Notes under the pieces: generated by a model
The model's database searches: none
The model's input: only the letters and a program-made list of their open reading frames with translations
Told to the model about the DNA's origin: nothing
Assembly: GCA_017458145.1 (NCBI GenBank)
Contig: JAFTGA010000031.1
Coordinates: forward strand, 1-64,000
Direction: 5' to 3'
DNA length: 64,000 bases
Origin: Bacteroidales bacterium
GTDB lineage: Bacteria > Bacteroidota > Bacteroidia > Bacteroidales > UBA932
Position numbers and translations under genes: made by a program
Part shown: piece by piece, positions 23,832 to 31,791 of the stretch
Numbering within the stretch: the first letter of the stretch is position 1
How the letters are laid out: every line of letters begins with the position of its first letter

Positions 23832-24536
23832 ATGAAAAGAATCCTCGCCCTTCTTCTGGCGTGCTGCGCCATCGCCTGCGCACCCAAGGCCTCCGATGAA
23901 GGCAGCACCGTCTGGACCGCAGACGACCATCCCGCCGTACGCGAACTCCTCGGCGGGCCGCAGACCGTACAGACTCCGCTCGGCGCCGCCGTCAGTTTCG
24001 ACGGCGTGGACGACGGCGTGTTCCTGGACACCGTGCCCGTGGCCGGGCTGGAAGCGTTCACGCTGGAGGTCATCTTCCGCCAGTGCGGCGACGCCGCCTT
24101 CGAGCAGCGTTTCCTGCACATCGGCACGATGGACAAGCGCATCCTCTTCGAGACTCGCGTGACCCCGGAGCGGACCTGGTATTTCGATGCATTCGTCAAC
24201 CTGGGCACTCCGGAAGCCACCCCGGAGAATCCGGCTCCGGCGCGGCGCAGTGCCGTGCTCATCGACGAGACGCTCACCCACCCCGCGGACCGCTGGTACG
24301 CCCTGGCAATGACCGCCTCCCCCGAAGGACTGGTCAGCTATGTGGACGGCGTGGAGCAGTGCCGCAGCGAACTTCCCTGGGAGCCGCTCATCTCGGAAGG
24401 GTTCACCTCCCTGGGCGTACGCCAGAACCGGGTATGCTGGTTCCACGGCGACATCTTCAAAGTGCGCGTGACCCCGCGCGTCCTCACCCCTGCGGAATTT
24501 CTGCAGGACCAACGGAAACTCAATGGAGAAGACTGA
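23832..24536 (+). CDS. LamG/concanavalin-fold lipoprotein
   Basis: 234 residues. Lipobox AIAC with Cys at about 16. The remainder is a LamG/laminin-G-like jelly roll: GAAVSFDGVDDGVFLDTVPV, FTLEVIFRQCGDAAFEQRFL, RWYALAMTASPEGLVSYVDG and WFHGDIFKVRVTPRVLTPAEF. The last 14 bases overlap the start of the radical SAM gene, so both are translated from one mRNA. This makes it a possible third member of the rSAM/lipoprotein locus. Probably exposed on the outer membrane. Confidence 0.82.
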   Translation: MKRILALLLACCAIACAPKASDEGSTVWTADDHPAVRELLGGPQTVQTPLGAAVSFDGVDDGVFLDTVPVAGLEAFTLEVIFRQCGDAAFEQRFLHIGTMDKRILFETRVTPERTWYFDAFVNLGTPEATPENPAPARRSAVLIDETLTHPADRWYALAMTASPEGLVSYVDGVEQCRSELPWEPLISEGFTSLGVRQNRVCWFHGDIFKVRVTPRVLTPAEFLQDQRKLNGED

Positions 24537-25605
24537 CATCCGCCTCGATCTGCGCCACCGCATCGCCCTGGACGTCAACAATGCCCTGCAGCGGGACGTG
24601 CGGCGCGCCCATCCGCTGGAGCAGCTTTTCTGGGAATGCACCCTGCGCTGCAACCTCGCCTGCCGCCACTGCGGCAGCGACTGCAAGGTGGAGGCACTCG
24701 CACCCGATATGCCCCGCGAGGATTTCCTGCACGTGCTGGACAGCGTAAACCGGCACTGCGAGCCGCACTCCGTATTCGTGATCATCACCGGCGGAGAGCC
24801 CCTGATGCGGCCTGACCTGGAGGCATGCGGACGCAGCATTTACGAAAAAGGATTCGCCTGGGGAATGGTCTCCAACGGCTTCGCCCTGACTCCGGAGCGC
24901 TTCCGGCGCCTGCGGGAAACCGGAATGGGCAGCATGACCGTCAGCCTGGACGGACTGCAGGACAGCCACGACTGGATGCGCGGCCGCGCCCACAGTTTCG
25001 AACGTGCCTCCGAGGCCATCCGCCTGCTCGCCCGGGAGCCGGACTTCGTCTTCGACGTGGTGACCTGTGTGAACCGGCGCAACTATGCCGAACTTCCCCG
25101 CCTCAAGGAGGCGCTGATCGGCTGGGGCGTCCGCGGCTGGCGCCTCTTCACCGTATTCCCGATGGGACGCGCCGCCGGCGATCCCGAGCTGCAGCTCCCC
25201 AACGACCAGTTCCGCGGCCTGCTGGACTTCATCAAGGCCACCCGCAAGGAAGGCCGCATCCATGCATCCTATGGCTGCGAGGGCTTCCTGGGCAATTACG
25301 AGGGTGAAGTGCGGGACCATTTCTACAGCTGCGAAGCCGGAATTACGGCCGCCTCCATCCTGTGCGACGGCTCCATCTCCGCCTGCGCCAGCATCCGGGC
25401 GGACTACCACCAGGGCAACATCTATCGCGGCGACGACCTGATGGATGTCTGGCAGCGGGGCTTCGGCCCCTACCGCGACCGGGAATGGATGCGCACCGGC
25501 GAATGCGCCGGATGCAGGTATTTCAAATACTGTCTCGGCGGAGGAATGCACCTCCGCGACGACCGGGGGCAGCTGCTATTTTGTCATTTGAAAAGAATTG
25601 CATAA
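24523..25605 (+). CDS. Radical SAM enzyme of the rSAM/lipoprotein system
   Basis: 360 residues. The SAM cluster motif is LRCNLACRHCGSDC; FVIITGGEPLMRPDLE is the GGEP SAM-binding strand; VSLDGLQDSHDWMRGR and a C-terminal cysteine set (FYSCEAGI, CDGSISACASI, CAGCRYFKYCLGG) form a SPASM-type auxiliary cluster domain. The overall form matches the Bacteroidetes radical SAM family that always has a small lipoprotein gene beside it (TIGR04133 as I remember it). Such enzymes modify peptides, but the chemistry is not established. The gene lies between the LamG lipoprotein (overlapping) and a 104-residue lipoprotein. Confidence 0.85.
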   Translation: MEKTDIRLDLRHRIALDVNNALQRDVRRAHPLEQLFWECTLRCNLACRHCGSDCKVEALAPDMPREDFLHVLDSVNRHCEPHSVFVIITGGEPLMRPDLEACGRSIYEKGFAWGMVSNGFALTPERFRRLRETGMGSMTVSLDGLQDSHDWMRGRAHSFERASEAIRLLAREPDFVFDVVTCVNRRNYAELPRLKEALIGWGVRGWRLFTVFPMGRAAGDPELQLPNDQFRGLLDFIKATRKEGRIHASYGCEGFLGNYEGEVRDHFYSCEAGITAASILCDGSISACASIRADYHQGNIYRGDDLMDVWQRGFGPYRDREWMRTGECAGCRYFKYCLGGGMHLRDDRGQLLFCHLKRIA

Positions 25606-25610
25606 CTTTG
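25603..25610 (+). promoter_or_regulatory. -7 box TAACTTTG overlapping the rSAM stop codon
   Basis: The TAA of the -7 element is the stop codon of the radical SAM gene. The lipoprotein ATG follows five bases after the box, giving a separate near-leaderless message. Confidence 0.45.
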
Positions 25611-25615
25611 GGCTT

Positions 25616-25930
25616 ATGAAACGTACTGTCAATTATCTTCTCGCAGGAATCCTCGCCCTGCTCGGTTTCTCCTCCTGCGCCTCGCTCCGCGAAGCGCGGC
25701 AGGCCCGTCAGGAACGCGAACGCCAGGAAGCGGAAGCGCAGCAGAGAGCCCTCGTGGAAGAGGTGCTCCGGAAAATGGAAGCCGACGACGCGTCCCGCAA
25801 GGCCGCCGAGGAAGCCGGGCGGATGCAGCAGCAGGTCCGCATCGACAGCATCCGGCAGGGGGAGGCAGAGCGCACCAAACTCCTCTATGCCGTGCCCAAC
25901 GTCCCCTACCGGGAAGTCAAGGAGAAATAA
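25616..25930 (+). CDS. Small lipoprotein, probable radical SAM partner
   Basis: 104 residues from MKRTVNYLLAGILALLGFSS with lipobox FSSC, the same N-terminal pattern as the rSAM-associated putative lipoproteins of Bacteroides and Prevotella. The middle is a highly charged Arg/Glu/Gln helix or coiled coil (REARQARQERERQEAEAQQR). The end, LLYAVPNVPYREVKEK, is reminiscent of the YGVP-type segment of those lipoproteins. The carboxypeptidase-regulatory-like domain common in relatives is absent. Likely substrate or partner of the enzyme at 24523; this is inference from position and ends. Confidence 0.7.
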   Translation: MKRTVNYLLAGILALLGFSSCASLREARQARQERERQEAEAQQRALVEEVLRKMEADDASRKAAEEAGRMQQQVRIDSIRQGEAERTKLLYAVPNVPYREVKEK

Positions 25931-25943
25931 TTCCCTGCCGTAG

Positions 25944-26708
25944 ATGACGCGCCTGGTTGTCAAGATCGGCACGAATGTGCTCACGCGGGCGGACGGCACG
26001 CTGGACGTGACGCGCGTCTCCGCGCTGGTCGACCAGGTGGTTGAACTGCGCGCCATGGGCTATGCCACCGTCATCGTGAGTTCGGGGGCCGTGGCCTGCG
26101 GCCGGACCGAGCTCCGGCTGGACAATGACTTGGACAGCGTGGAGCAGCGCCAGTTGTACTCCGCCGTCGGACAGGTCCGCCTGATGGACCTCTACTACCG
26201 GCTCTTCCGGGACTACGGCCTGCAGGTCGGCCAGATCCTCACCACCAAGCGCAATTTCGAAACCGCGCGCGAGCGGGAGAACCAGCGCGCCTGCATGGAA
26301 GTGATGCTGGAGCACGGCGTGGTGCCCATCGTCAATGAGAACGATACCGTGTCCGTCACCGAGCTGATGTTCACGGACAACGACGAACTCTCCGGGCTGA
26401 TCGCCGAAATGGTCGGCGCCCGGACGCTGATCCTGCTCAGCAACATTCCCGGGATCTATGACCGCAAGCCCGGTCTGCCGGATGCCTCCCTGATCCGCAC
26501 GGTACACTGCAAGGACGACCTGTCCGCCTGCATCAGCGAAGAGAAAAGCGCCTTCGGCCGCGGCGGAATGTTCTCCAAATACAATACCGCCCGGCGCGTG
26601 GCCGCGTCCGGCATCCGCGTCCTGATTGCCGACGGCAAACGCGAGCGGATCCTGCCGGACCTGCTGCAGCACCCGGACGATACGCTTTTCACCGAATTTC
26701 TGCCCTGA
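25944..26708 (+). CDS. proB: Glutamate 5-kinase
   Basis: 254 residues, first step of proline synthesis: ATP-dependent phosphorylation of glutamate. Amino-acid-kinase motifs: [37 protein letters not shown] and [18 protein letters not shown]. The C-terminal PUA domain of the long (about 367-residue) E. coli form is absent, as in many Bacteroidetes. proA starts six bases downstream. Confidence 0.95.
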   Translation: MTRLVVKIGTNVLTRADGTLDVTRVSALVDQVVELRAMGYATVIVSSGAVACGRTELRLDNDLDSVEQRQLYSAVGQVRLMDLYYRLFRDYGLQVGQILTTKRNFETARERENQRACMEVMLEHGVVPIVNENDTVSVTELMFTDNDELSGLIAEMVGARTLILLSNIPGIYDRKPGLPDASLIRTVHCKDDLSACISEEKSAFGRGGMFSKYNTARRVAASGIRVLIADGKRERILPDLLQHPDDTLFTEFLP

Positions 26709-26713
26709 GCGAT

Positions 26714-27946
26714 ATGACTCCCTTCGAAGCAGCCAAACGGGCGGCGGCGCAAGTGGCGCTGCTCCCCGACACGGAGCGGGCGGCGGCCCTGGAAGCCGTC
26801 GCCGACGCCCTGGACGCACAACATGACGGGCTCCTTTCCGCCAACGCGGAAGACCTTGCGCGGATGGATCCGCAGAACCCCCTCTGCGACCGTCTCCGGC
26901 TCAGCCCGGAACGCCTGGAGGGCATTGCCGCCGATATGCGTCATGTTGCTGCGCTCCCCTCGCCCCTGGGCCGCACGCTCGAAGACCGGACCCTGCCCAA
27001 CGGGCTGCGCCTGCGCAAGGTCAGCGTCCCGTTCGGCGTGGTCGGCGTCATCTACGAAGCGCGTCCCAACGTGACCTTCGACGTGTTCTCGCTCTGCTTC
27101 AAGAGCGGCAACGCCTGCATCCTCAAGGGCGGAAGCGACGCCGACGCCTCCAACCGGGCCGCCGTGGCGCTGATCCGTTCCGTGCTTGCGCAGCGGGGCC
27201 TGCCGGAAGATGCCGTGACCCTGCTCCCGCCCACCCACGAAGCCGTGGGCGAGCTGCTTGGCGCCGTGGGCTGCGTAGATCTCGTGATCCCGCGCGGCGG
27301 GCGGCGCCTGATCGACTATGTCCGGGACCACGCCCGGGTGCCCTGCATCGAGACGGGCGCAGGCGTGGTCAATACCTATTTCGACGCGGCCGGCGACCTG
27401 GACACCGGGCGCCGGATCGTGTTCAACGCCAAGACCCGCCGTGTGTCGGTGTGCAACGCGCTCGACTGCCTGATCATTCACCGCAGCCGCCTGGCAGACC
27501 TGCCGGCCCTCGTGGCACCGCTCGCAGACAAGCAGGTCCTCCTCTATGCCGACGATGCCGCCCGGTCCGTTCTCCGGGAGCGCTATCCCCTGCTGGAAAG
27601 CGCCACTGCAGATTCGTTCGGCACGGAATGGATGGACTACAAGATGGCCGTGAAGACCGTGGACTCCCTTGACGAAGCCCTCGCCCACATCGCCCGCTTT
27701 GGCTCCGGCCACAGCGAGAGCATCGTCACCGCCGACCCGGCCGCGGCAGCGCGTTTCCAGGCGGAAGTCGATGCCGCGTGCGTCTATGTCAACGCCCCGA
27801 CCAGTTTCACGGACGGGGCGCAGTTCGGACTTGGCGCGGAGATCGGCATCAGCACCCAGAAGCTCGGCGCCCGCGGGCCGATGGGCCTGGCTGAAATCAC
27901 CACCTACAAGTGGCTCATTGACGGGAACGGCCAAACCAGACCTTAA
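26714..27946 (+). CDS. proA: Gamma-glutamyl phosphate reductase
   Basis: 410 residues, NADPH-dependent reduction of the ProB product to glutamate semialdehyde. Seen: [31 protein letters not shown] (ProA-specific glycine motif), and the nucleophile Cys in [12 protein letters not shown]. The C-terminus has [20 protein letters not shown]. Operon proB-proA-ridA; full length. Confidence 0.97.
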   Translation: MTPFEAAKRAAAQVALLPDTERAAALEAVADALDAQHDGLLSANAEDLARMDPQNPLCDRLRLSPERLEGIAADMRHVAALPSPLGRTLEDRTLPNGLRLRKVSVPFGVVGVIYEARPNVTFDVFSLCFKSGNACILKGGSDADASNRAAVALIRSVLAQRGLPEDAVTLLPPTHEAVGELLGAVGCVDLVIPRGGRRLIDYVRDHARVPCIETGAGVVNTYFDAAGDLDTGRRIVFNAKTRRVSVCNALDCLIIHRSRLADLPALVAPLADKQVLLYADDAARSVLRERYPLLESATADSFGTEWMDYKMAVKTVDSLDEALAHIARFGSGHSESIVTADPAAAARFQAEVDAACVYVNAPTSFTDGAQFGLGAEIGISTQKLGARGPMGLAEITTYKWLIDGNGQTRP

Positions 27947-27960
27947 TTTACAGACAGAAT

Positions 27961-28371
27961 ATGAAGCAGATCATCGCCACCCCGGCCGCTCCGAAGGCCG
28001 TCGGACCCTACTCCCAGGCCGTCCTGCTGAACGGCACCCTCTATCTCTCCGGTCAGCTGCCGGTGAATCCCGCGACCGGCAAGATGCCGGAGGGGATCGA
28101 AGCCCAGACACGCCAGTCCCTGGACAACCTCGGCGCCATCCTGACCGCTGCAGGACTGGGCTTCTCCGATATCGCCAAGACCACCGTGCTGCTCGCGGAC
28201 ATCGCCGACTTCGGTGCCATGAACGCCGTCTATGCCGAATACTTCCCCGACGACAAGCCCGCCCGCGTATGCTACCAGGTCGCGGCGCTGCCGATGGGTG
28301 CGCGCGTGGAGATCGACGCCATCGCCGGTCCCAACCACGATGCCTACACCCCCAACCTCGGCGGAGAATAA
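27961..28371 (+). CDS. ridA: RidA family enamine/imine deaminase
   Basis: 136 residues. Diagnostic RidA features: AVGPYSQAVLLNGTLYLSGQ, NLGAILTAAGLGFSDIAKTT, and RVCYQVAALPMGARVEIDAI with the conserved substrate-carboxylate Arg. Homotrimeric cytosolic enzyme that hydrolyses reactive 2-aminoacrylate-type enamines. Position after proBA fits protection of amino-acid metabolism; proline-linked 1-pyrroline chemistry is possible but inferred. Confidence 0.95.
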   Translation: MKQIIATPAAPKAVGPYSQAVLLNGTLYLSGQLPVNPATGKMPEGIEAQTRQSLDNLGAILTAAGLGFSDIAKTTVLLADIADFGAMNAVYAEYFPDDKPARVCYQVAALPMGARVEIDAIAGPNHDAYTPNLGGE

Positions 28372-28381
28372 CATAGCGCAA

Positions 28382-28407
28382 CCGGAGCTCCTTCCCAGGG
28401 GCTCCGG
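28382..28407 (+). terminator. Hairpin after ridA (no U-run)
   Basis: Perfect 7-bp arms CCGGAGC/GCTCCGG around a 12-base loop, with additional GCGC pairing outside. No T-run follows on either strand, so it may be a 3'-stabilising or factor-dependent end rather than an intrinsic terminator. Confidence 0.4.
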
Positions 28408-28576
28408 CGCATAACCAAATCAACCAATTATCATAACCGTTTTCCCAAAAAATCTATCGTGGTGATAAACTCTTTTTGTCAACGTTTCTGATGCAAAGAT
28501 AGGCACATTCATCCAATCCGACTTGTCCAAATGTTCCAGATTCTTGGCAGATTCTTCAAATCTGTATCAGATTTTG

Positions 28577-28584
28577 TAAATTTG
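28577..28584 (+). promoter_or_regulatory. -7 box TAAATTTG for the duplicated esterase
   Basis: Perfect match 24 bases before the ATG at 28608. Confidence 0.5.
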
Positions 28585-28607
28585 CATAGACCGCTACCCT
28601 CCCGCAT

Positions 28608-30341
28608 ATGAAAAAGACCTTTCTCCTCCTGCTGCTGATTCTGTTCTCCGCCCTGACGCTCGGCGCCTTCGAGCGCGAAGCCGTCTGGCCCAAGGGCAGG
28701 ATGCCCCATGCGCAGGCCGGCCAGATCGCCGCGATGCGCAATGAGATCCAGGCTCCTGGCTTCAAGGCCGACGATCACCGGACGCCCTACCTCGAATGGT
28801 ATGAAACCCCCGATGCCGCCGTGCGCAACGGTGCCTGCATGATCCTGATCTCGGGCGGCGCCTACAACGGCACCGTGGACGTGGGGTTGATCGACAAATG
28901 GCACAAAGAGCTGACGGCCGCCGGGGTGCAGTGCGTCAACCTCGTGTACCGCACGCCGCGTCCGGAGGGCCTGCCGTATTACCAGACAGCCTGGGAAGAC
29001 GCGCAGCGCGCCGTCCGGCTCGTGCGCAGCGAGGCCGGGAAGCGCGGCTTCGATCCAGAGCGCATCGGAGCGGTCGGGATGTCCGCCGGATCCCACCTTG
29101 CGCTGTTGCTCGCCACCAGTTCGCTGACAGCCGCCTATGAGCCGGTCGACCGGCTGGACGACACTCCCTGCCACATTAATTTCGCGATTGTCAACGCCCC
29201 TGCCTACGTGACTTCCGACGCCGATGCCGAGGGGATTCCCGCCCCGCGCGAAGGCTACGGTGCGGACGTGCGGCTGAGCAGCTTGTTCCGCTTCGACGCG
29301 AAGACCTGCCCGATGAGCCTGCACCACGGCGGGGCCGATCCCTATTCGCCCAACGGCTCCACGCTCGTTTACCGCCAGTTGCGCAGGATGGGCATTCCGG
29401 CCGAACTGCACCTCTATCCCGGGAAGGGGCATGGCGCCTACGGCTTCGGGCGCGGCATCGAGTTCCTGCGCCAGATGGGATTCCTCGGTCCCGTGCTGCC
29501 CGAGGTGGCCCTGACGGACCGGTTCAGCTCCGATGCCGACCGCGCGGAACTGATCCGGGAAGCGGTCTGGCCGGAAGGCAAGATGCCTGATGCCCAGGTG
29601 CAGCAGTGCATGCCCTACATCGAATGGCATATTCCGGCAGTCCGCAAGACCCGCGCCATCCAGATCATCTTTTCCGGCGGCGCCTACAACGGCAATGATC
29701 CTGACGGATTCGAAGTGGCCCCGGCCCGGCGCTACCTCAACGCAATGGGCGTGACCGTCGTGACCATGAAATACCGCACCCCGCGTCCGGAGGGGCTTGC
29801 CAAGCATACCACCGCCTGGCAGGATCTCCAGCGCGCCATCCGCATCGTGCGCAGCGAAGCCGCCGCGCGCGGACTCGACCCCGACCGCATCGGCATCATG
29901 GGCTCCTCGGCGGGCGGGCACCTCACCCTGATGGGGACGACCTCCGCACGGCACCGCGCCTACCTGCCGGTCGACGAGATCGACCGGCTCTCCTGCAAGG
30001 TCCAATGGGGGATCGGCATCTACCCGGCCTATGCCCTGACGGACGGGCTGGAAAGAGGCAACAGCGCCGGCGGCAATGAGGACGACGCCGTGCCCGCGCC
30101 GGAGTTCAGCTTCGATCTGGACACGGCGCCGATGCTCTTCATCCACGGCGACGCCGACACGTATGCTTCGATGAACTCCGTCAAAATCTGGGAGAGAATG
30201 CGCGCGATGGGTATCCAGAGCGAACTCCACACCCTGGCCCTGCGCCCGCACTGCTTCCAGCGCACGGCGTCGCCCGGCACAGGCAGCTACACCTGGCTGG
30301 ACCGCATCGGCGAGTATCTGGAGCCTTTCCTGAAAGATTAA
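28608..30341 (+). CDS. Tandem-duplicated exported alpha/beta-hydrolase (esterase)
   Basis: 577 residues with a signal peptide. Two homologous halves: residues about 20-300 and about 305-575, each beginning REAVWP-G-MP-AQ. Each carries GGAYNG (oxyanion region), YRTPRPEGL, RIVRSEA-like helix and a nucleophile elbow (GMSAGSHL in the first, GSSAGGHL in the second). Both keep the Asp (HHGGADPY, IHGDADTY) and His (KGHGAYGFG, LRPHCFQ). The fold resembles Bacteroidetes acetyl-xylan esterase and feruloyl-esterase-like BD-FAE proteins. The halves could be two active sites. It converges on preA, sharing the TTAA at the ends. Confidence 0.85.
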   Translation: MKKTFLLLLLILFSALTLGAFEREAVWPKGRMPHAQAGQIAAMRNEIQAPGFKADDHRTPYLEWYETPDAAVRNGACMILISGGAYNGTVDVGLIDKWHKELTAAGVQCVNLVYRTPRPEGLPYYQTAWEDAQRAVRLVRSEAGKRGFDPERIGAVGMSAGSHLALLLATSSLTAAYEPVDRLDDTPCHINFAIVNAPAYVTSDADAEGIPAPREGYGADVRLSSLFRFDAKTCPMSLHHGGADPYSPNGSTLVYRQLRRMGIPAELHLYPGKGHGAYGFGRGIEFLRQMGFLGPVLPEVALTDRFSSDADRAELIREAVWPEGKMPDAQVQQCMPYIEWHIPAVRKTRAIQIIFSGGAYNGNDPDGFEVAPARRYLNAMGVTVVTMKYRTPRPEGLAKHTTAWQDLQRAIRIVRSEAAARGLDPDRIGIMGSSAGGHLTLMGTTSARHRAYLPVDEIDRLSCKVQWGIGIYPAYALTDGLERGNSAGGNEDDAVPAPEFSFDLDTAPMLFIHGDADTYASMNSVKIWERMRAMGIQSELHTLALRPHCFQRTASPGTGSYTWLDRIGEYLEPFLKD

Positions 30342-31771
30342 TTCCGCTTGGGGATGCGCCGGGCCTCCCCCATCGCTCCGGTCGGACAGACCAGGCGGCA
30401 GAGATGGCAGCCCACGCAGCGGGTGCCGATGATGTGCGGCACACGGTCATCTCCGAAAGAGATGGCCTGGTGGCCGCCGTCGCGGCAGGAGACATAGCAG
30501 CGGCCGCAGCCGATACAGCGTGCACGGTCTATGGTGGGGAACACCATCGTGTCGCGGTCCAGGTCGGCCGGACGGACAATATTGTCCAGGTCCTCCCCGA
30601 CCAGTTCCACGACGGATGCGAGGCCACGTTCCGTCAGATAGGCCTGCAGGCCGCTGACCAGATCATCCACGATTCGGTAGCCGTATTCCATCACGGCCGT
30701 ACATACCTGCACGTTGCGGCAACCGAGCCGGATAAAGTCCAGCCCGTCCCGCCAGGTCTCGATGCCGCCGATGCCGCTCAACTGCAAGTTCTTCATCACC
30801 GGGTTCTTGGCCATCTCAGCGATGAAACGCAGGGCAATGGGCTTGACGGCCCGGCCGGAAAAACCGGAAATGGCCCGCTTGCCGGACACGACCCCGCCCG
30901 GCGTAAGGGACTTGACCGTATTGATGGCCGAGATGCCGTCCGCACCCGCAAAATACGCGGCCATCGCCACCTGGGTCATGCTGGCCAGGTTCGGCGTCAT
31001 CTTGGGGATCACGGGGATCTTGACGTTCTGTTTCACGAACGCCGTGAGGAAGGTCACGAGTTCCGGGCTTTGCCCCACATCGCTGCCCATCCCGGCCAAA
31101 CGCATCTGCGGACAGGAGAAGTTCAGCTCGACAGCATCCACGCCCGCCGCTTCCGCCCGCCGGGCCAGGGTGATCCAGTCCTCCTCGCTCTGACCCATAA
31201 TCGAAGCCACAACCACCTTCGTGGGATAGTTCTCTTTCAGGCGGTGCAGGATATCGAAATCCGTCTCCGGCGGGTTCTCAGACAGCTGTTCCATATTGCG
31301 AAAGCCGGAGAATGCCCCTCCGGTGCGCTTCAAGGCATCAAAACGGGGAGAGACCTCCCGGATCTCCTGCAGGCAGATGGTCTTGTAGAACACCCCGGCC
31401 CAGCCGGACTCGAAAGCCGCCGAGACCATTTCATAATTGGTACAGACCGCCGATGAGGCCAGGAAGAAAGGATGTTCGCACGGGATGCCGCAGAAGTCGA
31501 TGGCGAGCGAAGGCGACGACGCCGGAGAAGGCACAGGAAGCACCGCGGCGATCTCGCGCAGACGGATCGGGCGGTCATAATGGAGGCAGGCCTGCTCGGC
31601 GCGCTCCAGATCTTCCGGTGTGCAACCGGCAAACCAGCGTCCGGCGATCGCAAGGTTGTCAAAACGAATGGCCCGGACGGCGCGGGCCGGATCCCCGTGG
31701 GGGCAGGCGGCGCTGCAAGGTGCGTTCTCACACAGCAGGCAGCGTACGGCTTCTTCCTGGATATTCAACAT
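30338..31771 (-). CDS. preA: NAD-dependent dihydropyrimidine dehydrogenase subunit PreA-like
   Basis: 477 residues. N-terminal iron-sulfur helical piece (CLLCENAPCSAACPHGDP) usually belongs to the PreT partner; the central TIM barrel is dihydroorotate-dehydrogenase-like (DFCGIPCEHPFFLASSAV, AVELNFSCPQMRLAGMGSDV, GGADGISAINTVKSL with ADG); the C-terminus has two 4Fe-4S motifs (CIGCGRCYVSC and CVGCHLCRLVCP). PreA reduces uracil/thymine with NADH together with PreT. No preT neighbour is visible, so the electron donor must be elsewhere or differ. It is the last gene of the leftward operon. Confidence 0.9.
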   Translation of the reverse strand: MLNIQEEAVRCLLCENAPCSAACPHGDPARAVRAIRFDNLAIAGRWFAGCTPEDLERAEQACLHYDRPIRLREIAAVLPVPSPASSPSLAIDFCGIPCEHPFFLASSAVCTNYEMVSAAFESGWAGVFYKTICLQEIREVSPRFDALKRTGGAFSGFRNMEQLSENPPETDFDILHRLKENYPTKVVVASIMGQSEEDWITLARRAEAAGVDAVELNFSCPQMRLAGMGSDVGQSPELVTFLTAFVKQNVKIPVIPKMTPNLASMTQVAMAAYFAGADGISAINTVKSLTPGGVVSGKRAISGFSGRAVKPIALRFIAEMAKNPVMKNLQLSGIGGIETWRDGLDFIRLGCRNVQVCTAVMEYGYRIVDDLVSGLQAYLTERGLASVVELVGEDLDNIVRPADLDRDTMVFPTIDRARCIGCGRCYVSCRDGGHQAISFGDDRVPHIIGTRCVGCHLCRLVCPTGAMGEARRIPKRN

Positions 31772-31791
31772 AATAATTGGTTTTGGTGTTC

